From JBCBZH01 sp039815415 (lineage in GTDB: Bacteria > Bacteroidota > Rhodothermia > Rhodothermales > Rubricoccaceae): DNA of 11,839 nt. The stretch lies in the NCBI GenBank assembly GCA_039815415.1, contig JBCBZH010000120.1, positions 1 through 11,839 on the forward strand. The letters are read 5' to 3'. Shown piece by piece: positions 1-6,945 of this stretch; positions within the stretch are counted from its first letter, which is position 1; every line of letters begins with the position of its first letter. A model generated the notes under the pieces. The model had not been told where the DNA came from, did no database searches, and saw nothing but the letters and a program-made list of their open reading frames with translations. The position numbers and the translations under genes were made by a program.

Positions 1-127
1 CGAGGGCCACGATGACCGAATCCAGCAACCGCGGCGCCATGTAGAAATTGCCGCCGCCCGGCAGCACCTCTTGCTGGCGCAGGAACCCGAGCGAGATCCC
101 GAACACCTCCTCGAAGTTTCGGCTGTT
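1..127 (-). CDS. Partial ORF running off the window start, unrecognised protein fragment
   Basis: Read on the minus strand, positions 127 down to 1 are open and have a strongly coding-like third-position GC bias. The text includes FGISLGFLRQQEVLPGGG followed by NFYMAPRLLDSVIVAL. An in-frame TAG lies directly upstream at 130-128, so the 5' end is either a real start (GTG at 106, or ATG at 40) or a broken edge. I do not recognise the family. It overlaps the N-terminal part of the plus-strand lipoprotein ORF, and both cannot easily be real there. It may be the first codons of a gene continuing to the left, or a fragment left by a rearrangement. Confidence 0.35.
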
Positions 128-506
128 CTACGTCGTCGTCTCTTGCATCGTCCTAGGAGCGTGCGCTCACCATGACGCATTCCTGTACAATGCTTCGACA
201 CCCGATGAGCCGCTCCCGCCGAACAGCGTCCGGATAGAAGCGCGCGTCGAGTCCTGTCAAGGAGCAGGAGAAGCGAGGTACACCTGCCAGCTAACTGCCA
301 GTCGTGTGATCTCCTATGGACGCGGCGGTGCCGTAACGCCACCCAATTCGCCACTGGAAGCCGTGTTCAGCCACCGAGATCTGGGCATCGAGCGCGCACC
401 GGAAGGTGGAGCGAAGATCGATGTCCTCATTCTTGTCGATAGCCCTCCCGGAGTCCCTCGGGTCTTTCGTGCAAGGCGTTTGTACACCTACGCAACGTCT
501 TCATAA
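48..506 (+). CDS. Hypothetical lipoprotein with uncertain N-terminus
   Basis: This is a 152-residue ORF opened by a TTG. A hydrophobic stretch (about residues 26-38, FYVVVSCIVLGA) ends in a lipobox-like LGAC with Cys39, so the mature protein would be a small lipoprotein of about 114 residues starting CAHHD. Two further cysteines (in ESCQGAG and YTCQL) may form a disulfide. The C-terminal half reads as a beta-rich domain. No family was recognised. The first 23 codons lie antisense to a better-looking minus-strand ORF and are a poor signal-peptide n-region, and no ATG, GTG or TTG lies between there and the hydrophobic core. The native start may therefore have been lost, leaving a truncated gene. 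The T9SS substrate gene follows 23 bp downstream on the same strand. Confidence 0.5.
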   Translation: MPPPGSTSCWRRNPSEIPNTSSKFRLFYVVVSCIVLGACAHHDAFLYNASTPDEPLPPNSVRIEARVESCQGAGEARYTCQLTASRVISYGRGGAVTPPNSPLEAVFSHRDLGIERAPEGGAKIDVLILVDSPPGVPRVFRARRLYTYATSS

Positions 507-529
507 CCACCACAATTCATCCTCTTGCC

Positions 530-3367
530 ATGCGTTTTCGTGTTTACGGTTTTCCGCTCCTCTTGGCGGCTGGCCTGATCGCTGCGTTCGCAGTCGCCAC
601 CATCTCACAGTCGACCGATTCCGACCGGACCCGCATTCGCTCTGCGTCGTCTCCAAAGGCCTCTCTTGAGACAAAGCGTGCTCGGGCTGACTACTTCCAC
701 TGGATGCTCCGCGACCCTGCGGCGGGAGTCGTTCCACAGAATGCCCGAGAGAGAGAGTTGGGCTTCGCCCGGTCGCTTTCCATCGAGACTGCCAGCGCGC
801 GCCGGAGCCGCCCGACCCTTCAATGGTCGGAGGCCGGACCGTATGACGTCTCAGGCCGTACTCGCGCCATCGCCATCGATAAGAGCGATGCCACCGGAAA
901 TACGCTTCTGGCTGGCGGGACCTCTGGAGGCATGTACCGCACCACCGATGGGGGAGCAAACTGGACGCTCGTCAGCCCGCCTTCCGACGGGTTGGCTGTG
1001 ACCAGCGTAGCCCAGGACCCACGCTCAGGCGAGTCTTCGACGTGGTACTACGCAACGTGGGAGTTTGACGGAACGGTGTTCTCTAACTCTAACCTGGCCC
1101 AGAATCTGTTCTCCGGTCAGGGCATCTTCAAGTCCACCGATGATGGACAGACATGGGTTGTGCTCCCCGCCACCCGTCCGAGCTCTCCGGGTGCCAGTGA
1201 GGGAGGAGCTGAGCGATTTGACTACATCCACCAAGTGGCCGTGAGCCCGACCGGGACTGTCTTCGCGGCAACGAACGGGTATGGCATCCAGCGTTCGACG
1301 GATGGTGGCACGACGTGGACATGTGTGCGAGGGGCTTGCTCTTCGTTTGGAGCGACCTACGTCGATGTCGCGGTCTCTGCTGGTGGCGTCATTCTGGCGT
1401 CCTTTTCCGGCGAGAAGGGGGTTCCTCAGGGAGTCGAGCCGGGGCTGCATGCTTCGTACGATGACGGGGTGACATGGCAGGACGTGACTCCCGCCTCATT
1501 CCCGGATTTCCACGCGCGGACCACACTGTCCTTCGCAACAGACATTGGCTATGCGTTTACCTATGCGGACGAGGCACGGCCCGACGGGAATGACGATGTG
1601 CGCCTCCACCGCGTTGCGGTGACGCCAGGTGGCGGAACACCTGCGGCCTTTGACGAACGAACCGCGAACCTCCCATTCCTGGCCGAGAGCAACGCCACCA
1701 ATAAGGCCGTTGACGTACAGGGCAACTACAACATGATTGTCGTGGCAAGTCCCCTAGACCCCGATCTCGTTGTCCTGGGAACGACGAACCTCTTCGTGTC
1801 CACGGACGGTTTCTCAACCGCATCGAGCGTGAGTTCTTGGATCGGCGGCTACGAGCCCCAGCAGTTCCTTGGCGGCAACCCAGCGCAGTATCCTCAGCAC
1901 CACCCGGATAACCACGCGGTTGTCTTCGATCCGATTACTCGGACCAAAGTATGGAGTGGTCACGATGGTGGCATCTCGCTTACCGCTGATGTAACCGCCA
2001 CCAACGCAGCGGGCAACGGCGTGCAATGGGAAACGCGCGAGCGTGGGTTCAACGTGACCCAGTTCTTCCACGCCTCACTTTCGCCTCAAGCTGGGAGCCC
2101 AGTGGCAGCCGGCGGGTCACAGGACAACGGGACTCCCGTGTTCCGGATGGGCCAGTCGGCTATGCCCTCCGCAGACTTGAGTACAGGAGATGGAGCCGTC
2201 TCATATGTGGGAGCCCAGTTCATGTTCGTGCAGGCACAGCAGGGAAGCGTTACCCGGTATCCGATGGTGATGCAGGGTGGAGATGCCTTCCCAACGCCAG
2301 ATGCGCAGGAGTTTGTGGAGGTACCCAAGCCTGCTGGTGCGTCCGGCCAGCTCTTCATCAACCCCTTGGCAGTGGATCCCAATGCAGAGTCCGTCCTGTT
2401 TTACCCTGCTGGCCAAGACATCTGGCGTAGTACCACGGCTGACGGTGCTGATAGCGATGCGATTGGTGCGTCCTGGCAGAAAGTTGCGGTAACAGGTGTC
2501 GACGGCTATGCCGTCAGCGCGCTTACGATGTCTCGGAAGGCGCCTGAGCATCGTCTCTGGACGGGATACTTCTCGCCGACGGGCGTGCCTAAGGTGGTTC
2601 GTGTGGACGATGCCAACGGTACCGCGACGGCAACCGAGGTCAGCATCTCCACGGCGCCGCAGGGTGCCTGGATCAGTGATATCGCTGTCAACCCGGATGA
2701 CGGGAACGAGGCCATAGTGGTGATGAGCAACTACTCCATCACAGGGCTCTATCACACCACGGATGGAGGCAGCACGTGGACAGCCATCGAGGGCAATCTG
2801 ACGGGCACCGTCAGTGCTCTCGGCCCTTCCATCCGGTCGGCCACGATCATTACGCCACCCGGTGGAGGCGACAGCGATAAGGAGTTCTACGTTGCAACCT
2901 CGACAGGCGTTTACTCAACACGTAGCCTGAATGGCGATGCCACAGAGTGGACGCAGGAAGGGGCGGCTGTGATCGGAAACGTGCCCGTGAACTGGGTTGC
3001 ATCTCGCTCTTCGGACGGGACGATTCTCGCTGCTACGCATGGCCGGGCCAGTTACATGGCGCAGACATCCCTTCCCGTCGCCAACGAGGAGAGTGGGGAC
3101 CATGAGGGCTGGGCCTTAGCTACGCCGTCGCCTAACCCGGTTCGCGGGAACGCCACAGTCGAGTACACTGTGGCATCGGCAGGGCCAGTAGAGCTAGCAC
3201 TCTTCGATCTCAGCGGTCGCCGCGTTGTGCTGGTGGATGAGGGCGAGCGTAGTCCTGGTACCTATACAGCCGCGATCGAATCGTCCCGCCTGGCCGCCGG
3301 TGCCTACGTGGTCCGGCTTCGAGCTGGCGGACGGTCGCTCACGCAGCGAGTTGTTGTAGCCAGATAA
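530..3367 (+). CDS. Secreted BNR/sortilin-like beta-propeller protein with T9SS type A sorting domain
   Basis: This 945-residue protein is probably exported by Sec and then moved across the outer membrane by the type IX (Por) secretion system. The ATG at 530 gives a signal peptide (MRFRVYGFPLLLAAGLIAAF). BNR/Asp-box repeats are visible at about residues 138-145 (TTDGGANW), 201-209 (TDDGQTW), 256-263 (STDGGTTW), 309-316 (SYDDGVTW) and 743-750 (TTDGGSTW). DNHAVVFDP with GHDGGI (about 460-485) and GSQDNGT (about 530) are typical of VPS10/sortilin-like propellers in Bacteroidota. Residues from about 863 are the sorting domain, with PSPNPVRGNATVEY, LFDLSGRRV and GAYVVRLRAGG. The propeller's ligand or enzymatic role cannot be told. 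By eye its base composition is less GC-rich than the downstream genes, which may indicate an accessory origin. Confidence 0.93.
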   Translation: MRFRVYGFPLLLAAGLIAAFAVATISQSTDSDRTRIRSASSPKASLETKRARADYFHWMLRDPAAGVVPQNARERELGFARSLSIETASARRSRPTLQWSEAGPYDVSGRTRAIAIDKSDATGNTLLAGGTSGGMYRTTDGGANWTLVSPPSDGLAVTSVAQDPRSGESSTWYYATWEFDGTVFSNSNLAQNLFSGQGIFKSTDDGQTWVVLPATRPSSPGASEGGAERFDYIHQVAVSPTGTVFAATNGYGIQRSTDGGTTWTCVRGACSSFGATYVDVAVSAGGVILASFSGEKGVPQGVEPGLHASYDDGVTWQDVTPASFPDFHARTTLSFATDIGYAFTYADEARPDGNDDVRLHRVAVTPGGGTPAAFDERTANLPFLAESNATNKAVDVQGNYNMIVVASPLDPDLVVLGTTNLFVSTDGFSTASSVSSWIGGYEPQQFLGGNPAQYPQHHPDNHAVVFDPITRTKVWSGHDGGISLTADVTATNAAGNGVQWETRERGFNVTQFFHASLSPQAGSPVAAGGSQDNGTPVFRMGQSAMPSADLSTGDGAVSYVGAQFMFVQAQQGSVTRYPMVMQGGDAFPTPDAQEFVEVPKPAGASGQLFINPLAVDPNAESVLFYPAGQDIWRSTTADGADSDAIGASWQKVAVTGVDGYAVSALTMSRKAPEHRLWTGYFSPTGVPKVVRVDDANGTATATEVSISTAPQGAWISDIAVNPDDGNEAIVVMSNYSITGLYHTTDGGSTWTAIEGNLTGTVSALGPSIRSATIITPPGGGDSDKEFYVATSTGVYSTRSLNGDATEWTQEGAAVIGNVPVNWVASRSSDGTILAATHGRASYMAQTSLPVANEESGDHEGWALATPSPNPVRGNATVEYTVASAGPVELALFDLSGRRVVLVDEGERSPGTYTAAIESSRLAAGAYVVRLRAGGRSLTQRVVVAR
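3320..3329 (-). repeat. Iterated 10-mer CGCCAGCTCG, copy in the T9SS sorting domain
   Basis: Exact complement CGAGCTGGCG. It lies in the codons for Leu-Arg-Ala-Gly-Gly near the end of the T9SS gene, in a different reading frame from the copies that encode Glu-Leu-Ala. It is the leftmost copy in the window. Confidence 0.7.
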
Positions 3368-3371
3368 CGTC

Positions 3372-3408
3372 CTGAAGCCCCCTCGAAACCTGTTCGAGGG
3401 GGCTTCAG
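3372..3408. terminator. Perfect 16-bp hairpin after the T9SS substrate gene
   Basis: CTGAAGCCCCCTCGAA (3372-3387) is exactly complementary to TTCGAGGGGGCTTCAG (3393-3408), with a 5-nt loop ACCTG. It starts 5 bp after the stop codon at 3367. No T-tract follows on either strand, so it may act as a bidirectional or T-independent terminator, or as an RNA-stabilising 3' end. It could also stop transcripts coming from moaB on the other strand. Confidence 0.7.
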
Positions 3409-3542
3409 CTCTGATTTCGCGTTGTGCTGCGCTTGGAGTGTAGCCTCGCTCCACGCCAAGTCCTTCATGGAGCGCGGCGATCTGCTGATCCTGCGGCCAA
3501 TTCCACAGGCCGCACCCAGAGGCGCCAGCGTGCCTTGCGGAG

Positions 3543-4088
3543 TCAGGCCGTTCTCGCTTTGAGGGCGGGCTGGCGGATGACCTCCCAGACCAGATGCGGA
3601 AGCTCGGCCACAATCAGCCGGTCCATCGCCAGCTCGACCGCCGCGACCGATCCGGGACAACAGAACAGGAGCGTCTCCGCTGGCCCATCTTCATGTCCAT
3701 ACAGCCCCGCCGTGGCGCGGGACAGCATGGCGGCCGGACCGATGTCCTCGAAGGACAGCATCCGAAACAGCTCCCCGAAGCCAGGCATCGGCTTCTGAAT
3801 CAGGCGCTCGGCAACCTCGATGGTGGCGTCGCGACGCGCAATGCCAGTCCCGCCCGTCGTGATGACCACGTCGACTTGGCCGGACAGGTGCAACAGCACG
3901 CGTCGGATCTGCTCGCTATCGTCCGGGACGATCCGATAGAACTCAACGGGGTGCTCTGCGTCCCGCAGGCGACTCTTGATCGCGTCTCCGCTCCGGTCAG
4001 TTGTCTCCGTCCGTGTGTCCGAGATGGTGACGACCGCGCACGAGACGGGCGTGTCTCGGGCGAGCTGGCGATGCGTGGGCGCTGACAT
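3543..4088 (-). CDS. moaB: Molybdenum cofactor biosynthesis protein MoaB (MogA/MoaB/CinA-like fold)
   Basis: This cytoplasmic protein of 181 residues belongs to the family that adenylylates molybdopterin or otherwise acts late in Moco synthesis. The fold is shown by the opening strand AVVTISDTRT (about 18-27), the molybdopterin-binding TGGTG at 78-82 followed by Asp87, PMPGFGE at 100-106, and PGSVAAVELAMD at 145-156. Length and motif order fit MoaB rather than the longer MoeA. ATG at 4088 is the only sensible start. It lies 24 bp downstream of the yidD stop on the same strand, so it is probably the third gene of that operon. No other Moco gene is in view. Copies of the iterated 10-mer lie in its N-terminal codons (4061) and near its C-terminus (3627). 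Confidence 0.93.
   Translation of the reverse strand: MSAPTHRQLARDTPVSCAVVTISDTRTETTDRSGDAIKSRLRDAEHPVEFYRIVPDDSEQIRRVLLHLSGQVDVVITTGGTGIARRDATIEVAERLIQKPMPGFGELFRMLSFEDIGPAAMLSRATAGLYGHEDGPAETLLFCCPGSVAAVELAMDRLIVAELPHLVWEVIRQPALKARTA
3627..3636 (+). repeat. Iterated 10-mer CGCCAGCTCG, copy in moaB
   Basis: Exact copy inside moaB, where the gene strand reads GTC GAG CTG GCG ATG (Val-Glu-Leu-Ala-Met). It is preceded by T, as in most copies. Confidence 0.7.
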
Positions 4089-4127
4089 AGCGAGGCGAGT
4101 GAGGTGTGGATTTCACTCGCCAGCTGG
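4061..4127. repeat. Inverted pair of the iterated word across the moaB/yidD boundary
   Basis: CGAGCTGGCG (4061-4070, exact) faces CGCCAGCTGG (4118-4127, one mismatch). The complementary arms are AGCTGGCGA (4063-4071) and TCGCCAGCT (4117-4125), 9 bp with 45 nt between them. One arm is in the moaB N-terminal codons and the other in the last codons of yidD. The pair could fold in the transcript between the two genes. Confidence 0.55.
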
Positions 4128-4433
4128 AGGGGGCGTTCCATCCTCGGGCCGAGGCTCTCCGAACCAGCGCGGAGGATCGTGGCCGTGGCCGCCCCATGGG
4201 TTGCACCGCAGAATGCGCCAGACGGCGAGGATGGTGCCCCGGACGGCCCCGTATGTCCGAAGCGACTCGATGGCGTACTGGGAACACGTCGGCGTGTAGC
4301 GGCACGACGGGGAGAACAGCGGCGAGAGGACGACCTGGTATAGCCGCACGGCGCCCGCCAGCGCGAGGCGAGGGAGGCGCCAGAGGCTGTTAGCAATCTG
4401 GACTAGAGGAGACGTGGGCTGACGATCAATCAC
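4113..4433 (-). CDS. yidD: Membrane protein insertion efficiency factor YidD
   Basis: This small protein of 106 residues sits at the inner face of the cytoplasmic membrane through an amphipathic N-terminal helix and assists YidC-dependent insertion. The family signature is complete: LYQVVLSPLF (31-40), SCRYTPTCSQYAIESLRTYG (43-62), then the tail RILRCNPWGGHGHDPP (73-88), including the conserved cysteines 44, 50 and 77. The start is GTG at 4433, overlapping the end of the upstream lipoprotein gene by 8 bp, which suggests translational coupling. YidD usually neighbours rpmH, rnpA and yidC; here it sits with an SH3-domain lipoprotein and moaB. The tail after residue 88 is Pro/Glu-rich and probably disordered. 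Confidence 0.95.
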   Translation of the reverse strand: MIDRQPTSPLVQIANSLWRLPRLALAGAVRLYQVVLSPLFSPSCRYTPTCSQYAIESLRTYGAVRGTILAVWRILRCNPWGGHGHDPPRWFGEPRPEDGTPPPAGE

Positions 4434-5082
4434 CGTCTACAAAGACCTGCAGCTTCCAGTCGTCCTCTTCCTGCCAGAAGGTGGCTCGGTACCCGACTGG
4501 GCTCACGGCGTGGGTCCGGGGGATGTACGCCTCCGACCCATCTGGAAGAACGATGTTCCAAACGTCGGCGTCTGTGAGGTCCGAGAGCGGAAGGATCAAC
4601 ACGCCGGACAGCCGCGCAACCTCGCGCCCGTCAGGCTGGCGGCGCGCGATGGTCGAGTCGCCAACAGCGGCAACGTGCGCGAACGGATCGAGAGATTCCG
4701 GCCACAACCCAGCTACGAACGGGATGGTAAAGGCGCCATCTTCTTCGACACTCCCAGCGGAGAGCAGACGGTCGAAGACGGTCCACAGGGGTTCCGGGGG
4801 AGAGGCGTCGTCGGCCAGCCAGAGCGCGCGCAGTCCCTCCGGGCCACCAGGGGCCTCGTCATAGGACAGCTTGGCGTCGTCGGCCACGAGCGATAGAAAC
4901 GCGAGCGTGTCTTGCCGGGCAACGATGCTGCGGAGGGTGTCTCGAAACACCGCGAAGCCCGGGTTGTCGACTCCGTCGTCCATAAAGGCATCACCGCCGG
5001 TAAACACCGGAAGCGCCTCGGGAGAGGACGAGGGCTCGCACGCCGCCAGCCCGAAGGCGAGCAGGAGGAGAGAGGACCGCAC
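4426..5082 (-). CDS. SH3-domain-like lipoprotein, hypothetical
   Basis: This is a 218-residue lipoprotein. MRSSLLLLAFGLAAC carries a clear lipobox with Cys15. The middle (about 40-150) is acidic and alpha/beta, without a recognised family. The C-terminus (about 165-218, VWNIVLPDGSEAYIPRTHAV, then RATFWQEEDDWKLQVFVDGD) resembles a bacterial SH3 domain followed by a closing strand pair, as in periplasmic proteins of Bacteroidota that bind peptidoglycan or other ligands. The start is GTG at 5082, since no in-frame alternative has a better signal peptide. Its last codons overlap the yidD start, so it is likely the first gene of an operon with yidD and moaB. A role in the cell envelope is an inference from the lipobox and SH3-like fold only. 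Confidence 0.82.
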   Translation of the reverse strand: MRSSLLLLAFGLAACEPSSSPEALPVFTGGDAFMDDGVDNPGFAVFRDTLRSIVARQDTLAFLSLVADDAKLSYDEAPGGPEGLRALWLADDASPPEPLWTVFDRLLSAGSVEEDGAFTIPFVAGLWPESLDPFAHVAAVGDSTIARRQPDGREVARLSGVLILPLSDLTDADVWNIVLPDGSEAYIPRTHAVSPVGYRATFWQEEDDWKLQVFVDGD

Positions 5083-5464
5083 GGGGGAAGGGGTGGGTGA
5101 GTGCGAAGCATACGCCCCAGCCGCTGAACACTTCCCGTCATCCCCCTGGTCGCGATTCTTCCCCGACCCTCCACACCGCCTACGCCTAGACTCTGCGGCC
5201 CACGCTCACCACACCTCGACTAGATCTCCAGCCTGTTTTCGACGCGCCCACTTTCAACGCCGAAGGGCTGGTGGCCGCCATCGCACAGGACAACGCAACT
5301 TGCGATGCCCTCATGCAAGCGTACATGAAGCGGAGCACGCCTCGGCAAACGCTCTAAACCGGGTTGGAGTCGGGCTCCCGATTCAATCCGGCCGACCTAA
5401 ACCGCACTCCCCGCTCGGCCCCCGCCAGGTTTCCGGGCAAGCCCAGCACAACTTCCTCATTCAC
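5083..5464. other. 382-bp divergent intergenic region between the SH3 lipoprotein gene and hisI
   Basis: This region must hold the promoters for the leftward lipoprotein-yidD-moaB operon and the rightward hisI. I see no clear TTG/TAnnTTTG pair. Positions 5083-5219 show no coding signal or repeat. Positions 5220-5357 contain the hisI-like remnant described separately. Positions 5358-5464 carry nothing further that I can name. The hisI frame stays open upstream through this region but has no hisI-like content there. Confidence 0.6.
5253..5357 (+). pseudogene. Remnant of a second phosphoribosyl-AMP cyclohydrolase (hisI) N-terminus
   Basis: In the frame starting at 5253 the sequence reads FNAEGLVAAIAQD, then T-C-D-A, then LMQAYMK, and stops at TAA 5355-5357. 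This follows the HisI family N-terminus (F-[DN]-x-[DE]-G-L-[VI]-P-A-I-x-Q-D ... T-G-E-V-L-M-x-A-Y-M-N) almost position by position. It matches the family better than the intact hisI 100 bp downstream does (FDENGCIPCIATH ... LMFAYMN; 10 of 26 identical). Past the TAA the frame reads Thr-Gly, as the family does after T-L-E, so the stop may be a former Glu codon. No start codon and no C-terminal active-site part is present. It is best read as a decayed diverged paralogue or the displaced original copy. Confidence 0.6.
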
Positions 5465-5974
5465 ATGTCAGAAAACGTCCTGTCCGAAATCCCTTTTGCT
5501 CCGCGCACCTCCGTCGAACAAGTCGAAGAGGGGGATGAACTCGCTCCCAAGTTTGACGAGAACGGCTGCATCCCCTGTATTGCAACCCACGCCGAAACAC
5601 GCGAGGTGCTCATGTTTGCTTACATGAATGCCGAGGCTCTGCAGCTCACGATTCGCTCGGGCTTGGCCCACTACTGGTCGCGCTCACGCCAGAAGCTCTG
5701 GAAAAAGGGAGAGACCTCAGGCATGTTCCAACATGTTCAGCGCATGCTCATCGATGATGACCAGGACTGCGTCATCCTGGAGGTCACCCTTACTGCGCCA
5801 GCAGTCGGCGGTGACGAGGCATCCTGTCATGTCGGCTATCGGTCCTGCTTTTATCGGGAAGTCACGTTGAAGCCCGAATCCGACAGCGAACTGAAACTCC
5901 GTTTCATTGAGGGGGAGAAATCGTTTGACCCCGAGAAGGTCTATCCGGGCGTACCGAACCCTACGCGCCTTTGA
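5465..5974 (+). CDS. hisI: Phosphoribosyl-AMP cyclohydrolase HisI (monofunctional)
   Basis: This enzyme opens the purine ring of phosphoribosyl-AMP in the third step of histidine synthesis. The 169-residue protein starts at ATG 5465; the frame is open for another 198 codons upstream, but that part has no family content. The domain runs from KFDENGCIPCIATH (29-42) through LMFAYMNAEAL (49-59) and HYWSRSRQKLWKKGETSG (69-86). The Mg-binding acidic cluster is D97/D99/D101, Cys102 follows it, and the zinc site is CHVGYRSC (Cys121, Cys128). About 30 extra residues precede the usual start of the domain. There is no HisE (phosphoribosyl-ATP pyrophosphatase) fusion at the C-terminus. No other his gene is in the window, and the next gene is convergent. 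Confidence 0.95.
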   Translation: MSENVLSEIPFAPRTSVEQVEEGDELAPKFDENGCIPCIATHAETREVLMFAYMNAEALQLTIRSGLAHYWSRSRQKLWKKGETSGMFQHVQRMLIDDDQDCVILEVTLTAPAVGGDEASCHVGYRSCFYREVTLKPESDSELKLRFIEGEKSFDPEKVYPGVPNPTRL

Positions 5975-6040
5975 GTCTCGATGAATCCGTGTGCGTGGAC
6001 TGTGACCGACCATGGCTCGCAGTCCATGCTGAACGCAGAG

Positions 6041-6050
6041 CGCCAGCTCG
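6041..6050 (+). repeat. Iterated 10-mer CGCCAGCTCG, intergenic copy between hisI and a convergent gene
   Basis: Exact copy in the 91-bp gap between two convergent stop codons (5974 and 6066). It is followed by AGCGAGCGACGAG, so CTCGAG sits at its right end. No T-tract terminator is visible in this gap. Confidence 0.75.
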
Positions 6051-6065
6051 AGCGAGCGACGAGAT

Positions 6066-6791
6066 TTACTCCCACGTGATCTCTGGAGCCTCGTACGTGG
6101 TTTCCGCGTGGAGGACCATCGCGTACGTGCGGAGGCGCCGGCGCTGTTCGATCTGGGCATCGACGGTGTGAGAGGTCGGGATGTCGAGGCCATCGATACG
6201 AGTGTAGGTGGTCACACGCGTGAGGGTGTCCCGGTGGCGCAGGCGTCGGTCGCGCTGGATCTGAAGGAGGCGCGGCGATGTCCGCGAGGGTGAGAACCAT
6301 GCGGTCAATCGCTCCGCCGGACCCCGGCGCGGAGGACGAAGGAGCGACACTTCCCAGGCCGGTGTGGCCCCGAGGCGGACTGCTCGTACCTCGCCTACCG
6401 GCTCGGCGGAGGCCAACAGATGGATGGGAAGTGGGGCTGGGCGGGTCAGGTCTCGCGAGGCGCGTCCCAGGGCGCGGCGAAGGCGTCGCTCCATCTCGGA
6501 GCGCCTCTCCAAGTCCACGCGGTCGTCGTTAACCCACGCGTCCGAGACCGCGCGACGTGGGCGCTGATCGAGGAAGAGGTCAAGCGTGCCTTGAGTTTCA
6601 ATGTTCAAGGTGCCTCGCGGCCCCTCGATGGTTCGAGTGAGCGTCTCGTCGTACGACACCGATTCGAGCCCCTGGGCTGCATCATCCCAGGTGCGTATCC
6701 ACGTCTGCACCAGCGCGTCCGCAGAGGGCTGCGCCGAAGCGGGGATCGCCACCAGCACGAGGAGCAGGAAAAGGAGTCGGGGCACAGGCAT
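6066..6791 (-). CDS. Secreted periplasmic protein, LolA/outer-membrane lipoprotein-sorting-like
   Basis: This is a 241-residue exported protein. ATG at 6791 gives a clean signal peptide (MPVPRLLFLLLVLVAIPASA, cleavage before QPSAD); the frame also opens with a TTG four codons earlier. The mature part resembles the LolA-like half-barrel: an N-terminal helix (ALVQTWIRTWDDAAQGLESV), then alternating strands such as TQGTLDLFLDQRPRR, AWEVSLLRPPRR, LTAWFSPSRTSPRLLQIQRD, VTTYTRIDGLDIPTSHTVDA and a closing AETTYEAPEITWE. The phrase IDGLDIPTSHTV is typical of such lipoprotein-sorting or DUF-type proteins that use a ligand-binding beta-sheet. It is unusually rich in Arg. It is divergent from the response regulator gene, with 154 bp between them, and convergent with hisI. 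Confidence 0.7.
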   Translation of the reverse strand: MPVPRLLFLLLVLVAIPASAQPSADALVQTWIRTWDDAAQGLESVSYDETLTRTIEGPRGTLNIETQGTLDLFLDQRPRRAVSDAWVNDDRVDLERRSEMERRLRRALGRASRDLTRPAPLPIHLLASAEPVGEVRAVRLGATPAWEVSLLRPPRRGPAERLTAWFSPSRTSPRLLQIQRDRRLRHRDTLTRVTTYTRIDGLDIPTSHTVDAQIEQRRRLRTYAMVLHAETTYEAPEITWE

Positions 6792-6901
6792 ACAGGGAGT
6801 CAAGTTCCAGAAAAACGCAGCCGCGTAGGTGGACGTGTCACGGAATGGTGGCAGAGCGCCGTCCTTTGTGCGACTCTGGCCCCAGAACGTCGTGAACGGT
6901 C

Positions 6902-6909
6902 TAGTTTTG
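6902..6909 (+). promoter_or_regulatory. Bacteroidota-type -7 element upstream of the response regulator
   Basis: TAGTTTTG matches the Bacteroidota -7 consensus TAnnTTTG exactly and lies 36 bp before the ATG at 6946, which would give a leader of about 30 nt. A TTTG occurs at 6865-6868 but is too far upstream for a normal -33 element, so only half of the promoter is supported. Confidence 0.4.
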
Positions 6910-6945
6910 TCGCATCTCGCGGTTCTTCCTTCCCATTTCGTGTCG

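Noticed and set aside
2201..2755. 184-codon minus-strand frame inside the T9SS substrate gene
   Set aside because: It lies antisense to a clearly coding beta-propeller region, and its product has no domain features.
1132..2779. Repeated TDGG-type segments as possible DNA repeats
   Set aside because: They are protein-level BNR/Asp-box repeats encoded by diverged codons, not DNA repeats or a CRISPR array.
3800..4396. 198-codon minus-strand frame across moaB and yidD
   Set aside because: It is a frame-shifted shadow of two well-identified genes, rich in Arg and Ser.
4871..5464. 198-codon upstream extension of the hisI frame
   Set aside because: It has no HisI-like content, overlaps the start of the SH3 lipoprotein gene on the other strand, and the ATG at 5465 places the domain correctly.
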